Below are positions 1-14,274 of a DNA stretch of 64,000 nt, in pieces. Each line of letters opens with the position of its first letter. Positions within the stretch are counted from its first letter, which is position 1. Both the position numbers and the translations under genes were made by a program. Source of the stretch: Pantoea conspicua (GTDB lineage Bacteria > Pseudomonadota > Gammaproteobacteria > Enterobacterales > Enterobacteriaceae); assembly GCF_002095315.1 (NCBI RefSeq), contig NZ_MLFN01000007.1:28879-92878 (forward strand), given 5' to 3'. Below the pieces are notes generated by a model that saw only the letters and a program-made list of their open reading frames with translations, was not told where the DNA came from and did not search any database.

Positions 1-2789
1 ATCACCGCACCCAGCTCTTCGGTAAATAAAGCGGCCAGCGGGTCGTTGCCCAGCGCCGCGATATCCACCTCAACGCCACAGTGTCCGGCAAAAGCCATCT
101 CAGCCAGCGTCACTAACAGGCCACCGTCGGAACGGTCGTGATAGGCCAGCAGTTTCTGCTCCGCCACCAGCGCCTGCATGGCGTTGAAGAAGCCCGCCAG
201 CTGAGTCGCATCACGCACATCGGCAGGCTTGTCGCCCAGCTGACGATAAACCTGCGACAGCGCCGTGGCGCCCAGGGTATTGGCCCCGTTGCCGAGGTCG
301 ATCAGCAGCAGCAGGTTTTCCTGATCGGGCTGCAGCTGTGGCGTAACGGTACGGCGCACATCTTCAACCCGCGCAAACGCGGTGATCACCAGCGACAGCG
401 GCGAGGTCATTTCACGCTGTTCATTGCCTTCCTGCCAGCGGGTCTTCATCGACATCGAATCTTTACCGACCGGAATGGTGATACCCAGCGCCGGACAAAG
501 CTCTTCGCCAACCGCTTTGACCGCCGCATACAGACCGGCATCTTCACCCGGATGACCGGCAGCCGACATCCAGTTAGCTGACAGCTTGACGCGTTTCAGC
601 GAGCCGATTGCAGTCGCCGCCAGGTTGGTCAGCGCTTCACCCACCGCCAGACGGCCGGAGGCAGCGAAATCGAGCAGCGCAACCGGCGCGCGCTCGCCCA
701 GTGCAAAGGCTTCACCGTGATAGCTGTCGAGGCTGGCGGTGGTCACAGCGCAGTTGGCAATCGGGATCTGCCACGGACCGATCATCTGGTCGCGCGCGAC
801 CATGCCGGTCACGCTGCGGTCACCAATGGTGATCAGAAAGGTTTTCTCCGCCACGGCAGGCAGATGCAGCACGCGATTCACCGCATCCACCAGGGTAATG
901 CCATCACGCTGCAGTTCACTGCCCTGCGCCTGCTGCGTCACCACGTCACGTGTCATCTTCGGCGTTTTGCCCAGCAGCACGTCGAGCGGCATGTCGATCG
1001 GTTTATTGTCGAAATGGCTGTCACTCAGGCTCAGGTGCAGCTCTTCGGTGGCTTCACCAATTACCGCAAACGGCGCGCGTTCACGCTGGCAAATCGCTTC
1101 GAACTCTGCCAGCTTCTCGGGTGCCACCGCCATCACATAACGTTCCTGTGATTCGTTACACCACACTTCCAGCGGACTCATGCCTGGCTCATCGTTCAGG
1201 ATATCGCGCAGGTTAAACTGCCCGCCACGGCCGCCATCGCTGACCAGCTCAGGCATCGCATTCGACAGACCGCCAGCGCCCACGTCGTGGATAAACAGAA
1301 TCGGGTTGTCATCGCCCAGCTGCCAGCAGCGATCGATCACTTCCTGACAGCGGCGCTCCATCTCCGGGTTGTCACGCTGTACCGACGCGAAGTCAAGATC
1401 GGCGTCTGACTGGCCGGAAGCCATTGAGGATGCCGCACCGCCGCCGAGGCCGATGTTCATTGCCGGACCGCCCAGCACCACCAGCTTCGCGCCCACGGTG
1501 ATTTCACCTTTCTGCACGTGGTCAGCACGGATATTGCCAATGCCGCCTGCCAGCATGATCGGCTTGTGGTAGCCACGCAGCTCGGTGCCATTGTGGCTGG
1601 TGACCTGCTCTTCATAGGTACGGAAGTAGCCGTTCAGCGCCGGACGGCCAAATTCGTTGTTAAACGCCGCGCCACCCAGTGGCCCGTCGGTCATGATTTC
1701 CAGCGCGCTGACGATGCGGTCCGGCTTGCCGAAATCCTCTTCCCACGGCTGTTCAAAGCCAGGAATACGCAGGTTCGATACCGAGAAGCCAACCAGCCCC
1801 GCTTTTGGCTTGGCACCGCGACCGGTTGCGCCTTCATCACGGATTTCACCGCCGGAACCGGTGGCCGCGCCTGGCCACGGTGAGATCGCCGTCGGGTGGT
1901 TGTGCGTCTCAACTTTCATCAGAATATGCGCCGCTTCCTGATGCCAGCGGTATTCACTTTCTGCGGCGTCGGCGAAGAACCGGCCCACTTCGGACCCTTC
2001 CATCACCGCGGCGTTATCTTTGTAAGCTGACAGCACGTAATCTGGCGTCTGCTCCATGGTATTTTTGATCATCTTAAACAGCGACTTCGGCTGTTGCTCA
2101 CCATCAATAATCCAGTCGGCGTTGAAGATTTTATGACGACAGTGCTCCGAGTTGGCCTGCGCAAACATATAGAGTTCGATATCGTTCGGATTGCGGCCCA
2201 GACGGGTGAACGCCGCCAGCAGGTAGTCAATTTCATCGTCGGCCAGCGCCAGACCCAGCGTAAGATTGGCCTGAACCAGCGCCTGACGACCCTCGCCCAG
2301 CACATCGATACTTTTCACCGGCTGCGGTGAATGATGAGCAAACAGCTGCTCAGCCTGCGTCAGGTCGCTGTAAACCGTCTCCATCATGCGGTCATGCAGC
2401 AGTGCGCCAAGCGACTGCCACTGCGCTTCGGTTAACTGCGGTGCCTGCACATAAAACGCCAGACCGCGCTCCAGGCGACGCACCTGCGGCAGATCGCAGT
2501 TGTGGGCAATGTCAGTGGCCTTCGATGACCAGGGTGAAATAGTGCCGGGACGCGGTGTCACCAGCAGCAGACGCCCTTGTGGCGCATGTTCAGCGAGAGA
2601 AGGACCATATTTCAGCAGACGCTGTAAACGGGTCTGTTGGTCGGCGCTCAGTGGCGCGCTGACATCGGCAAAATGGACGTACTCAGCGTAAATATCACTC
2701 ACCGGCAGGTGAGCGTCCTGAAAGCGGGTCAGCAGTTTGTTTACACGAAATGCCGACAGGGCGGGCGAACCACGCAGAATTTCCATCAT
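1..2789 (-). CDS. purL: Phosphoribosylformylglycinamidine synthase PurL, 5' part (runs off the window)
   Basis: Minus-strand reading frame open from an ATG at 2789 to the window edge: 929 codons of a protein that is usually about 1295 residues. It converts FGAR plus glutamine to FGAM in purine synthesis. The translation starts [14 protein letters not shown] and holds long blocks near-identical to E. coli PurL, for example [16 protein letters not shown], the [13 protein letters not shown] region and [20 protein letters not shown]. The missing C-terminal third would carry the glutaminase domain. Two in-frame ATGs (2789, 2786) are possible starts. A PurR-type operator lies about 90 bp upstream. 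Identification is by sequence memory of the family and is very secure. Confidence 0.98.
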   Translation of the reverse strand, partial: MMEILRGSPALSAFRVNKLLTRFQDAHLPVSDIYAEYVHFADVSAPLSADQQTRLQRLLKYGPSLAEHAPQGRLLLVTPRPGTISPWSSKATDIAHNCDLPQVRRLERGLAFYVQAPQLTEAQWQSLGALLHDRMMETVYSDLTQAEQLFAHHSPQPVKSIDVLGEGRQALVQANLTLGLALADDEIDYLLAAFTRLGRNPNDIELYMFAQANSEHCRHKIFNADWIIDGEQQPKSLFKMIKNTMEQTPDYVLSAYKDNAAVMEGSEVGRFFADAAESEYRWHQEAAHILMKVETHNHPTAISPWPGAATGSGGEIRDEGATGRGAKPKAGLVGFSVSNLRIPGFEQPWEEDFGKPDRIVSALEIMTDGPLGGAAFNNEFGRPALNGYFRTYEEQVTSHNGTELRGYHKPIMLAGGIGNIRADHVQKGEITVGAKLVVLGGPAMNIGLGGGAASSMASGQSDADLDFASVQRDNPEMERRCQEVIDRCWQLGDDNPILFIHDVGAGGLSNAMPELVSDGGRGGQFNLRDILNDEPGMSPLEVWCNESQERYVMAVAPEKLAEFEAICQRERAPFAVIGEATEELHLSLSDSHFDNKPIDMPLDVLLGKTPKMTRDVVTQQAQGSELQRDGITLVDAVNRVLHLPAVAEKTFLITIGDRSVTGMVARDQMIGPWQIPIANCAVTTASLDSYHGEAFALGERAPVALLDFAASGRLAVGEALTNLAATAIGSLKRVKLSANWMSAAGHPGEDAGLYAAVKAVGEELCPALGITIPVGKDSMSMKTRWQEGNEQREMTSPLSLVITAFARVEDVRRTVTPQLQPDQENLLLLIDLGNGANTLGATALSQVYRQLGDKPADVRDATQLAGFFNAMQALVAEQKLLAYHDRSDGGLLVTLAEMAFAGHCGVEVDIAALGNDPLAALFTEELGAV

Positions 2790-2854
2790 AAGATCTCTCG
2801 TCTTCGAAACGCCGGGCGACGCTTCATTGGGCGCAACAGGGGAAAACGGGGCGT

Positions 2855-2893
2855 ATTATAGAGAAAGCGACCTCGCGACGAAACCGTTTGCGC
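2855..2893 (-). promoter_or_regulatory. purL promoter with PurR operator
   Basis: Reading the minus strand, TATAAT lies at 2860-2855. The 16-bp sequence ACGAAACCGTTTGCGC (plus strand 2878-2893) fits the PurR consensus, a palindrome centred on CG (ANGCAANCGNTTNCNT). The operator overlaps the expected -35 position, 17 bp from the -10, so bound PurR would block polymerase. The match is seen directly; the function is inferred from purL membership of the PurR regulon in enterics. Confidence 0.8.
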
Positions 2894-3057
2894 AAAATTT
2901 ATGGCCCACCGGATTTGCCTGAAATTTGCGCAAAACCTGCTATATGAGTTGCTCAGCTTCGCTTTGTTGCGCAAAATGCCCCTCGCTCTGGGAGTTCAAA
3001 GAAGACAAATACTGCCTTTAAAAGACAGAGGCCTTAGAGCCAGAGAGAGATAACTAT

Positions 3058-5039
<1,982 letters not shown>

Positions 5040-5069
5040 TTATAGCGGTCTCCCGCGCTGTGTTAAAAC

Positions 5070-5708
5070 TTATTCCAGCTGTTGCAGCTCGCCTGCCGGC
5101 GTCACCCGCCAGCGATGCTGGCAGAAAAACAGCAGCGGGTTGTCCTGCTTGCTGTCGCTGTAGCCACTGTGGAGCTGTAGCGGCGTGCCGATTTGCTCCT
5201 CCAGCTGCGCCACTTTCTCATGCCCGAGGCAGCGCATCGCCAGCACCCGGCCACCCCAGCCGCGCTCCATCTGGCTGGCGATCAGTTTCACCCGGGGCAG
5301 AAACGCAGAGTCGTAATAGACCTGCTCCACCAGCGACTGCGGCGAACCGGTAATCAGCCAGACATCGGCATCATCACTGCCAAGATAGTCAGTCAGACGC
5401 TGCTGCACCACCGGAAAAGCCCTGACCCGCAGACGAAACCATTGGGCAAATTCCGCTTCAAGACGCAGCAGCGTGCGCTCTGAATGACCAAAAGTGATTG
5501 ACCAGAGCAGCAGGCTCATCGGCCAGCGTGCCGCCCGGCCTTTGAACAGCAATCCCAGACCGACGACCGGCAGCAGCGGCCCCACCAGCAACAGATTAAG
5601 CGGCCGGCGTCGCAGCAGATAACGCATGAAAGTGCCAAACATATCCTGCTGGTGCAGCGTGCCGTCCAGGTCAAAAAATACGATGCGACGTTGTGTACCC
5701 TTGGTCAA
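5070..5708 (-). CDS. pgpC: Phosphatidylglycerophosphatase C (HAD family)
   Basis: 212 codons. HAD motif I is at the N-terminus (FFDLDGTLHQQD, about residues 11-22), motif II is LITGSPQ and a late GYSDSKQD supplies the acidic motif. A hydrophobic stretch at about 34-55 (LNLLLVGPLLPVVGLGLLF) fits the membrane-associated PgpC (YfhB). It dephosphorylates phosphatidylglycerophosphate to phosphatidylglycerol at the inner membrane. It lies downstream of tadA on the plus-strand map, as in E. coli, and is divergent from the RpiR regulator. Confidence 0.92.
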   Translation of the reverse strand: MTKGTQRRIVFFDLDGTLHQQDMFGTFMRYLLRRRPLNLLLVGPLLPVVGLGLLFKGRAARWPMSLLLWSITFGHSERTLLRLEAEFAQWFRLRVRAFPVVQQRLTDYLGSDDADVWLITGSPQSLVEQVYYDSAFLPRVKLIASQMERGWGGRVLAMRCLGHEKVAQLEEQIGTPLQLHSGYSDSKQDNPLLFFCQHRWRVTPAGELQQLE

Positions 5709-5862
5709 ACAACTCTCCTATACGCCGATTTTGCGCCAATAGAGACTATTGTAGCCATCATCAGGCGGCACGGCGATGGCTGTCATTTTTAATTCCGATG
5801 ACTACAATGCCAGATGAATAGTTTATTCTTCGGAAATTACTCCTGAATCATGAGGATTGGGC

Positions 5863-6702
5863 ATGAGTTCATTGCTGCGCATTCGCCAGCTTTATCCCCG
5901 TCTGGCGTTGAACGAACGCCGGCTGGCTGATTTTTTGCTGTCACAACCCGATCGGGCACGTCATCTGAGTTCGCAAAAACTGGCGGAAGAGTCAGGCGTC
6001 AGTCAGTCAAGCGTGGTGAAATTTGCCCAGAAGCTGGGCTACAAAGGTTTTCCAGCGCTGAAACTGGCCCTGAGCGAGTCACTGGCCGACAAGGATGCGA
6101 TTACCGTGCACAACCATATTCTCAGCGATGACCCACTCAAGATGGTGGGAGAAAAATTGCTGACCGAAAAGCTGTCGGCCATTCGCGCCACGCTGGATAT
6201 CAACAGCGAAGAGAAGCTCAACGACGTTTTGCAGTTGCTGAAAAATGCCCGGCGAATTTTGCTGGTGGGAATTGGTGCCTCCGGACTGGTGGCGAAAGAT
6301 TTTTCATGGAAGCTGATGAAAATCGGGATTAACGCAGTGGCCGAGCAGGATATGCATGCCCTGCTGGCCAGCGTACAGGCGATGGGGCCCGGCGACGTGC
6401 TGCTGGCCATCTCTTATACCGGTGAGCGACGTGAGATCAATCTGGCGGCGCAGGAAGCGGCCCAGGTCGGCGCAGCCGTGCTGGCCTTTACCGGCTTTAC
6501 ACCGAATACCCTGCAACAGAGCGCCAGCCACTGTCTCTACACCGTGGCGGAAGAGCAGAGTACCCGCAGCGCGGCGATCTCCTCGACCACCGCGCAGCTG
6601 GCGCTGACCGATCTGCTGTTTATGGCGCTGGTGCAGAACGATCCGGAACGCGCCTCCAGCCATATCCGGCACAGCGAAGCGCTGGTGAAAAAGCTGGTCT
6701 GA
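5863..6702 (+). CDS. yfhH: RpiR-family transcriptional regulator (YfhH)
   Basis: 279 codons when started at the ATG at 5863 (MSSLLRIRQLYPRL). That start is 8 bases after a GAGG, better than the in-frame TTG six bases upstream. The N-terminal RpiR helix-turn-helix holds SGVSQSSVVKFAQKLGYKGFPALKLAL at about 45-70; a SIS sugar-phosphate-binding domain follows (LLVGIGASGLVAKDFSWKL, LLAISYTGERREI). The whole protein tracks E. coli YfhH, whose effector is not established to my knowledge. It stands alone, divergent from pgpC. Confidence 0.9.
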   Translation: MSSLLRIRQLYPRLALNERRLADFLLSQPDRARHLSSQKLAEESGVSQSSVVKFAQKLGYKGFPALKLALSESLADKDAITVHNHILSDDPLKMVGEKLLTEKLSAIRATLDINSEEKLNDVLQLLKNARRILLVGIGASGLVAKDFSWKLMKIGINAVAEQDMHALLASVQAMGPGDVLLAISYTGERREINLAAQEAAQVGAAVLAFTGFTPNTLQQSASHCLYTVAEEQSTRSAAISSTTAQLALTDLLFMALVQNDPERASSHIRHSEALVKKLV

Positions 6703-6757
6703 TCAGCGTCAGGGCGTATAATAGCCGCGCTTTTTCTGTTGGTATCAGGTGGGGAAG

Positions 6758-7006
6758 ATGGCGCTGTTGATCACGGCCAAATGCATTAACTGCGATATGT
6801 GCGAACCGGAATGCCCGAACCAGGCCATTTCGCTGGGTGATGCGATTTATGAAATTGATGTCAGCCGCTGCACCGAGTGCATCGGTCATTATGATGAGCC
6901 AACCTGCCAGCGGGTCTGCCCTATCGATAACACGATCATCGTTGACCCACAGCACACCGAATCACGCGATGCGCTGTGGGATAAGTTTGTGCTGCTGCAC
7001 GGCTAG
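6758..7006 (+). CDS. yfhL: YfhL family 4Fe-4S dicluster ferredoxin
   Basis: 82 codons from the ATG at 6758 ([12 protein letters not shown]). An upstream in-frame GTG is less likely because AGGTGGGG (6747-6754) is a good ribosome site for the ATG. Two cysteine clusters are visible: [12 protein letters not shown], then [18 protein letters not shown] with the spaced CXXC-X8-C-X3-C insertion typical of the YfhL-type 2[4Fe-4S] ferredoxins. It is an electron carrier; the partner is unknown from sequence. Its stop overlaps the convergent acpS stop. Confidence 0.93.
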   Translation: MALLITAKCINCDMCEPECPNQAISLGDAIYEIDVSRCTECIGHYDEPTCQRVCPIDNTIIVDPQHTESRDALWDKFVLLHG

Positions 7007-7383
7007 CTTTCGATGATCACCGTGGCGCAGGCGTAATGACGTTCGTCAGCCAGCGTGACGTGAACATTTGCCACGCCCAGCCGCTGTGCTACTTCTGCGG
7101 CGTGCTGGAAAAAACGTAATCCCGGTTTCCCCAGCGCATCGTTGTAGACCTCAAACTGATTGAACGCCAGACCGCCGCGAATGCCGGTGCCAAACGCCTT
7201 GGCTGCCGCCTCTTTGACCGCAAAACGCTTGGCAAGAAAGCGCACCGGCTGCTGGTGCGCCTGATATTGCTGCCACTCCGCTTCGCTCAGTACCCGACGC
7301 GCCAGCCGATCGCCGGATCGCTCAATCACCCCGGCGATACGCTCGATCTCAACGATGTCGGTACCCAGTCCGAGAATCGCCAT
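7003..7383 (-). CDS. acpS: Holo-[acyl-carrier-protein] synthase
   Basis: 126 codons. It transfers 4'-phosphopantetheine from CoA to Ser of ACP. The magnesium ligands fall where expected: Asp9 in [11 protein letters not shown] and Glu in [15 protein letters not shown]. The start ATG (7383) overlaps the pdxJ stop by one base (TGATG), so acpS is translated as the distal gene of pdxJ-acpS, as in E. coli. Confidence 0.97.
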   Translation of the reverse strand: MAILGLGTDIVEIERIAGVIERSGDRLARRVLSEAEWQQYQAHQQPVRFLAKRFAVKEAAAKAFGTGIRGGLAFNQFEVYNDALGKPGLRFFQHAAEVAQRLGVANVHVTLADERHYACATVIIES

Positions 7384-8114
7384 CAGCGACGCGCTTCACG
7401 CAGCAGCTGCTTCATCTCCCGGACTGCATCAGGCAATCCGCTCATCACCGCACGGCCAATGATCGCATGACCGATGTTCAGCTCATGCATTTCCGGCAGT
7501 GCCGCAATCGGCAGCACGTTGTGATAGGTCAGACCGTGACCGGCGTTGACCTTCAGACCGAGGCTGGCAGCAAAGGTGGCTGCCTGACGGATGCGCGCCA
7601 GTTCTGCGTCGCGCGCCAGACCTTCCGCTGCCTCGGCATAAGCACCGGTATGAATTTCGATATAGGGGGCACCGCTGGTCACTGCCGCCTCGATCTGGCG
7701 GTGATCGGCATCAATGAACAGCGACACCAGGATACCAGCTTCGCTCAGCAGCTTGACCGCTGCATTCAGCTTATCCTGTTGCCCGGCCACATCCAGTCCG
7801 CCCTCTGTGGTCACTTCCTGTCGCTTTTCCGGTACCAGGCAGCAGAAGTGCGGCTTGATTTCACAGGCGATGCCAATCATCTCATCGGTCACCGCCATCT
7901 CCAGATTCATTCGCGTCTGGATGGTATCGCGCAGGATACGCACGTCGCGATCGGTGATATGACGGCGATCCTCGCGCAGATGCACGGTAATGCCATCAGC
8001 CCCCGCCTGCTCAGCGATAAACGCCGCCTGCACCGGATCGGGATAGTTAGTACCACGCGCGTTACGTACCGTGGCAATGTGATCGATATTGACGCCTAAC
8101 AGCAACTCAGCCAT
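7383..8114 (-). CDS. pdxJ: Pyridoxine 5'-phosphate synthase
   Basis: 243 codons from the ATG at 8114 ([21 protein letters not shown]), equal to E. coli PdxJ. A GAGG at 8126-8123 favours this ATG over the one at 8120. It condenses deoxyxylulose-5-phosphate with 3-amino-2-oxopropyl phosphate in the last step of the DXP-dependent vitamin B6 route. Conserved blocks include [39 protein letters not shown] and [14 protein letters not shown]. It is followed directly by acpS. Confidence 0.97.
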   Translation of the reverse strand: MAELLLGVNIDHIATVRNARGTNYPDPVQAAFIAEQAGADGITVHLREDRRHITDRDVRILRDTIQTRMNLEMAVTDEMIGIACEIKPHFCCLVPEKRQEVTTEGGLDVAGQQDKLNAAVKLLSEAGILVSLFIDADHRQIEAAVTSGAPYIEIHTGAYAEAAEGLARDAELARIRQAATFAASLGLKVNAGHGLTYHNVLPIAALPEMHELNIGHAIIGRAVMSGLPDAVREMKQLLREARR

Positions 8115-8186
8115 GACCATCCTCACTTCTTGTTCATCGTAATGTTGAGTGTACCGCGTTGCACCCGGCAAGCGGTACGACCTGCG

Positions 8187-8936
8187 CTATTCCGCTGCTT
8201 CATCAGGCTCTTCACCCGCGACATCCGGTTTTTTCATCGGGGTAAACTGGCGAAACAGCTCCTGACTCTTGAGCGGCTTTCCACCGAGGTAGGGTTTCAG
8301 GGCCATGCGGGTAAACCGCTTCGCGGCGCGCAGGCTTTCCGCATCGGGAAATTCGCGCTCACACAGCGCCCGTAGCTGGCGGCCGGTGAAACTGCGCTGA
8401 TTCAGCACCAGGCTGGCGATAAAGCCGCGCTCTTCGCGGTAACTGTAAGTCATATCATCGCTGACCGGCTCGCCGCTGCCGGCACAGTGCAGGAAATCGA
8501 CGCCGTAGCCGAGATGACCGAGCAGCGCCAGCTCAAAGCGGCGCAGTGCCGGTTCCGGTGTGCCGTGAGATGAGGCTAAGCTCTGTAAGCAGTTGAGATA
8601 GTCGAAGAACAGATCAGAGAAGGGGAATTCCTGCTGCAGTACGCGGGACAACAGTTCGTTGACGTAGAGGCCGCAATAGAGCGTGATGCCGCTGAGCGGT
8701 AACGCCAGCGACACCGCTTCGGCGTTGCGCAGGGTTTTGACCTCGCCGCGCCCGCTCCAGCGCACCAGCAGCGGCGTGAAAGGCTGTAGCGCCCCTTTCA
8801 GCTGAGAGCGACGTGACCGCGCCCCTTTCGCCAGTACCCGTACCCGCCCTTCGCTTTCGCTGAACAGGTCGAGCAGCAGGCTGGTCTCACTGAAGGGACG
8901 ACTATGCAGCACAAAGGCGCGTTGCCAGCCTTCCAT
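8187..8936 (-). CDS. recO: DNA repair protein RecO
   Basis: 249 codons from ATG 8936 ([19 protein letters not shown]). The frame extends upstream but that extension reads antisense to the end of era and lacks family similarity. RecO anneals ssDNA and loads RecA with RecR in the RecFOR pathway. An N-terminal OB fold and a helical domain with [20 protein letters not shown] are recognisable. It starts 4 bases after the era stop (rnc-era-recO operon). The C-terminal tail ([15 protein letters not shown]) is acidic and differs from E. coli. Confidence 0.95.
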   Translation of the reverse strand: MEGWQRAFVLHSRPFSETSLLLDLFSESEGRVRVLAKGARSRRSQLKGALQPFTPLLVRWSGRGEVKTLRNAEAVSLALPLSGITLYCGLYVNELLSRVLQQEFPFSDLFFDYLNCLQSLASSHGTPEPALRRFELALLGHLGYGVDFLHCAGSGEPVSDDMTYSYREERGFIASLVLNQRSFTGRQLRALCEREFPDAESLRAAKRFTRMALKPYLGGKPLKSQELFRQFTPMKKPDVAGEEPDEAAE

Positions 8937-8940
8937 CGAA

Positions 8941-9846
8941 TCAGAGATCGTCTGTGTAACCCAGGCTGCGCAGCGCACGTTCGTCGTCCGCCCAGCCCGA
9001 TTTCACCTTAACCCAGAGTTCGAGATGCACTTTCGCTTCGAACATCTCTTCCATGTCCCTGCGCGCTTCTGTTCCGATGACTTTGATTTTGGCGCCTTTG
9101 TTGCCAATCACCATCTTCTTCTGGCCTTCGCGTTCCACCAGGATCAGGCCATTGATGTCGTAGCCGCCACGTTCGTTGGTGACGAAGCGCTCGATTTCTA
9201 CCGTGACCGAGTAAGGCAGCTCAGCGCCGAGGAAACGCATCAGCTTCTCACGGATGATCTCCGACGCCATAAAGCGCTGTGATCGGTCGGTGATGTAATC
9301 TTCCGGGAAATGGTGATCGGCCTGACGCAGATGTTTACGGGTGATCGCCGCGATAGTATCGACGTTTTTCCCGCTTTCCGCTGAGATCGGCACGATATCG
9401 AGGAAGTTCATCTGCTGGCTCAGGAACTGCAGGTGCGGCAGCAGAATACTCTTGTCCTGGATGTTGTCGACTTTGTTGATCGCCAGCACCACCGGCACTT
9501 TGCCGTCGCGCAGTTTACCTAACACCATCTCATCATCTGGCGTCCAGCGGGTACCTTCCACCACGAAGATCACCAGTTCCACGTCGCCAATCGAGCTGCT
9601 GGCGGCACGGTTCATCAGACGGTTAATCGCACGCTTCTCTTCCATGTGCAGACCGGGCGTATCGACGTAGATCGCCTGATACTGGCCTTCGGTATGGATG
9701 CCCATGATGCGGTGGCGCGTGGTTTGCGGCTTACGCGAGGTGATCGACACCTTCTGCCCCAGCAACTGGTTCAGTAAGGTGGATTTGCCGACGTTAGGTC
9801 GGCCGACAATCGCGACAAAGCCGCAATAAGTTACGTTTTCGCTCAT
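8941..9846 (-). CDS. era: GTPase Era
   Basis: 301 codons. It is an essential GTPase that binds 16S rRNA near its 3' end and helps mature the 30S subunit. G1 is GRPNVGKS at 15-22, G3 is DTPG in IYVDTPGLH and G4 is NKVD; the C-terminal KH domain includes [17 protein letters not shown]. It belongs to the rnc-era-recO operon, but unlike E. coli it is separated from rnc by about 148 bases of hairpin repeats (see 9861-9983). Confidence 0.98.
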   Translation of the reverse strand: MSENVTYCGFVAIVGRPNVGKSTLLNQLLGQKVSITSRKPQTTRHRIMGIHTEGQYQAIYVDTPGLHMEEKRAINRLMNRAASSSIGDVELVIFVVEGTRWTPDDEMVLGKLRDGKVPVVLAINKVDNIQDKSILLPHLQFLSQQMNFLDIVPISAESGKNVDTIAAITRKHLRQADHHFPEDYITDRSQRFMASEIIREKLMRFLGAELPYSVTVEIERFVTNERGGYDINGLILVEREGQKKMVIGNKGAKIKVIGTEARRDMEEMFEAKVHLELWVKVKSGWADDERALRSLGYTDDL

Positions 9847-9860
9847 TCGAGTCCTGAGTT

Positions 9861-9983
9861 ATTCAGCGCCTGTTCAGGCGCCGGGATAGTGCATATTCGG
9901 GTCATGATTGATTCAGCGCCGTGTCAGACGCCAGGGCCGTAAGGCAGTCAGGTCATGATTCATCAGGCACCGCTGCCGGTGCC
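9861..9983. repeat. Three imperfect hairpin repeats between rnc and era
   Basis: Three similar units spaced about 50 bp apart: ATTCAGCGCCTGTTCAGGCG at 9861, ATTCAGCGCCGTGTCAGACG at 9911 and ATTCATCAGGCACCG at 9958. A shared GGTCATGATT lies before units 2 and 3. Unit 1 (GCGCCTG/CAGGCGC) and unit 3 (GGCACC/GGTGCC) form strong stems. They lie inside the rnc-era transcript. I see no gene here. Function is unknown: REP-like element, processing site or translational spacer. Confidence 0.65.
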
Positions 9984-9994
9984 GGGGTCAGGGA

Positions 9995-11781
<1,787 letters not shown>

Positions 11782-11790
11782 TGGAAATCC

Positions 11791-13590
11791 TTATTTGCTG
11801 TCCTTACCGACATGCAGAATCGCGAGGAAGGCTTCCTGCGGCAGCTCAACGTTACCGACCTGCTTCATTCGCTTCTTACCGTCTTTCTGCTTCTGCAACA
11901 GTTTCTTCTTACGACTGACGTCACCGCCATAACATTTGGCGAGCACGTTTTTACGCAGCTGTTTAACCGTTGAACGCGCGATAATGTGATTGCCGATTGC
12001 CGCCTGAATTGCAATATCGAACTGCTGACGCGGAATGAGCTCTTTCATCTTCTCAACCAGATCACGTCCCCGATACGGTGCGTTTTCACGGTGGGTAATC
12101 AGCGCCAGCGCATCGACACGTTCCGAGTTGATCAGAACATCGACGCGCACCATGTCAGAGGTCTGGAAACGTTTAAAGTTATAATCCAGCGAAGCATAGC
12201 CGCGTGACGTCGATTTCAGACGGTCAAAGAAGTCGAGTACTACTTCCGCCATCGGGATTTCGTAGGTCAGCGCGACCTGATTGCCGTGGTAAACCATGTT
12301 GGTCTGAACGCCACGTTTCTCGATGCATAGCGTAATCACGTTGCCCAGATACTCCTGCGGCAACAGCATGTGACACTCTGCGATCGGCTCGCGCAGCTCT
12401 TCGATGTTATTCAGCGCTGGCAGCTTAGACGGGCTGTCAACGTAGACCACATCACCGCTGGTGGTGACCACTTCATACACTACGGTTGGCGCAGTGGTGA
12501 TGAGATCGAGATCGTATTCGCGCTCCAGACGTTCCTGGATGATCTCCATGTGCAGCAGACCAAGGAAGCCACAACGGAAACCAAAGCCCAGCGCCGTCGA
12601 GCTCTCTGGCTCGTAGAACAGCGAGGCATCGTTCAGGCTCAGTTTGCCGAGCGCATCACGGAACGCTTCATAGTCGTCAGAGCTGATTGGGAACAGACCG
12701 GCATAGACCTGCGGCTTCACTTTTTTGAAGCCTGGCAGCGCTTTGTCTGCCGGGTTGCGTGCGGTGGTCAGGGTATCCCCGACCGGCGCGCCGAGAATGT
12801 CTTTAATCGCGCAGACCAGCCAGCCGACTTCACCGCAGTTAAGTTCGTTACGATCGACCCGCTTCGGGGTGAAGATGCCGAGACGGTCAGCGTTATAGAC
12901 CTGGCCGGTGCTCAGCACTTTAATTTTATCGCCCTTGCGCATGGTGCCGTTTTTGACGCGCACCAGCGAAACCACACCGAGGTAGTTATCAAACCAGGAG
13001 TCGATAATCAGCGCCTGCAGCGGAGCCTCCGGATCGCCTTGTGGCGGCGGGATATCCCGCACTAAACGCTCCAGCACTTCGGGTACGCCCACGCCGGTCT
13101 TCGCCGAGCAGCGCACCGCGTCGGTAGCATCAATGCCGACGATATCTTCAATTTCCTGCGCTGCACGATCGGGATCGGCCGCTGGCAGGTCAATTTTGTT
13201 CAGAACCGGCACTACTTCCAGATCCATCTCAATCGCGGTGTAGCAGTTCGCCAGGGTCTGCGCTTCTACGCCCTGCCCGGCATCCACCACCAGCAATGCA
13301 CCTTCGCAGGCCGCCAGGGAGCGGGAAACTTCATAGGAGAAGTCAACGTGACCCGGCGTATCGATGAAATTGAGCTGGTAAGTTTCGCCGTCTTTCGCAT
13401 GGTAATCGAGCGTCACGCTCTGTGCTTTGATGGTAATGCCGCGTTCGCGCTCCAGATCCATAGAGTCAAGAACCTGGGCAGCCATCTCACGGGCGGTGAG
13501 GCCACCGCAAATCTGAATCAGGCGGTCAGAGAGCGTAGATTTACCATGGTCGATGTGGGCGATGATGGAGAAATTTCTTATGTGCTTCAT
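11791..13590 (-). CDS. lepA: Elongation factor 4 (LepA)
   Basis: 599 codons, equal to E. coli LepA. It is a ribosome-associated translational GTPase affecting initiation and ribosome back-translocation or assembly. G1 is HIDHGKST at 12-19, followed by the [10 protein letters not shown] switch, DTPGHVDF and NKIDLP; the C-terminal LepA-specific domain ends with [19 protein letters not shown]. It is first in the lepA-lepB unit. Confidence 0.98.
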   Translation of the reverse strand: MKHIRNFSIIAHIDHGKSTLSDRLIQICGGLTAREMAAQVLDSMDLERERGITIKAQSVTLDYHAKDGETYQLNFIDTPGHVDFSYEVSRSLAACEGALLVVDAGQGVEAQTLANCYTAIEMDLEVVPVLNKIDLPAADPDRAAQEIEDIVGIDATDAVRCSAKTGVGVPEVLERLVRDIPPPQGDPEAPLQALIIDSWFDNYLGVVSLVRVKNGTMRKGDKIKVLSTGQVYNADRLGIFTPKRVDRNELNCGEVGWLVCAIKDILGAPVGDTLTTARNPADKALPGFKKVKPQVYAGLFPISSDDYEAFRDALGKLSLNDASLFYEPESSTALGFGFRCGFLGLLHMEIIQERLEREYDLDLITTAPTVVYEVVTTSGDVVYVDSPSKLPALNNIEELREPIAECHMLLPQEYLGNVITLCIEKRGVQTNMVYHGNQVALTYEIPMAEVVLDFFDRLKSTSRGYASLDYNFKRFQTSDMVRVDVLINSERVDALALITHRENAPYRGRDLVEKMKELIPRQQFDIAIQAAIGNHIIARSTVKQLRKNVLAKCYGGDVSRKKKLLQKQKDGKKRMKQVGNVELPQEAFLAILHVGKDSK

Positions 13591-13774
13591 TTATATGAAT
13601 ATCTTCGCATAGAGAATCAGTTGAAAACCTGAGCACAGACACATTCAGGAAGATCGCTCTTTACCCACAATCCTGTCAGCCTCATTAATGACGACGCATA
13701 TTACACTGTTAACGCCGCGCATAAAAGAATGGAACGTTGTGGAAGCGAAACAGAGTTTTGCACAGGGAAGAACA

Positions 13775-13801
13775 GACAAAGGCCGCGGAGTGCGCGGCCT
13801 G
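13775..13801 (-). terminator. Rho-independent terminator after rseC
   Basis: On the minus strand AGGCCGCG-CACT-CCGCGGCC forms a strong GC stem (plus-strand 13781-13800), followed by TTTGTCTGTTCTT. It lies 10 bases past the rseC stop, so it should end the rpoE-rseABC transcript before the lepA promoter. Confidence 0.75.
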
Positions 13802-13809
13802 GGCGTGGG

Positions 13810-14274
13810 TTACGCTTCGCTTTCAACACGCAGCGCGTCAGGAGGTAATGCGATGTTCAGGATCACCGGTTGAAAGGCTTCACGGTCGCCCAGCTTCATT
13901 GAGACCCCTTTGGCGATAATAAAGCCGCCGATACCGCCCAGCAGCGCGCCGCTGGCGGCGGCCAGGTCGCTATTGAACAGTGCCTGAAACAGGCCTGCCA
14001 CCAGAAACAGACCAAACAGCGGCGTCATGTAGACCAGCAACGCCGAGCCCAGCAGGCTGCTCTCGCGGATACCCAGTTCGATCCGCTGACCCGGTTGCAG
14101 CGGTTTGCTGCTGGCAATCTGCATCACATGGGCATTTTTCGGGCCGAGTTTGTTCAGCATGTGACTGCCGCAGCCTTTACGCGCCTGACAGCTGTTGCAG
14201 GAGGTTTTCGCTTCAGTATGCAGAGTGGCGATGCCATCCTGCCATGCCACCACGGTGGCCCATTCTCTCATCAT
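13810..14274 (-). CDS. rseC: SoxR-reducing / sigma-E factor regulatory protein RseC
   Basis: 154 codons. The N-terminal cluster CNSCQARKGCGSH (about 27-39) matches the RseC family. Two adjacent membrane segments follow (LLGSALLVYMTPLFGLFLVAGLF and a Gly-rich GALLGGIGGFIIAKG). Known roles are in the inner membrane, with the Rsx complex in SoxR reduction and a minor role in sigma-E control. The start (14274 or 14271, consecutive ATGs) overlaps the rseB stop, indicating coupling. Confidence 0.94.
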   Translation of the reverse strand: MMREWATVVAWQDGIATLHTEAKTSCNSCQARKGCGSHMLNKLGPKNAHVMQIASSKPLQPGQRIELGIRESSLLGSALLVYMTPLFGLFLVAGLFQALFNSDLAAASGALLGGIGGFIIAKGVSMKLGDREAFQPVILNIALPPDALRVESEA

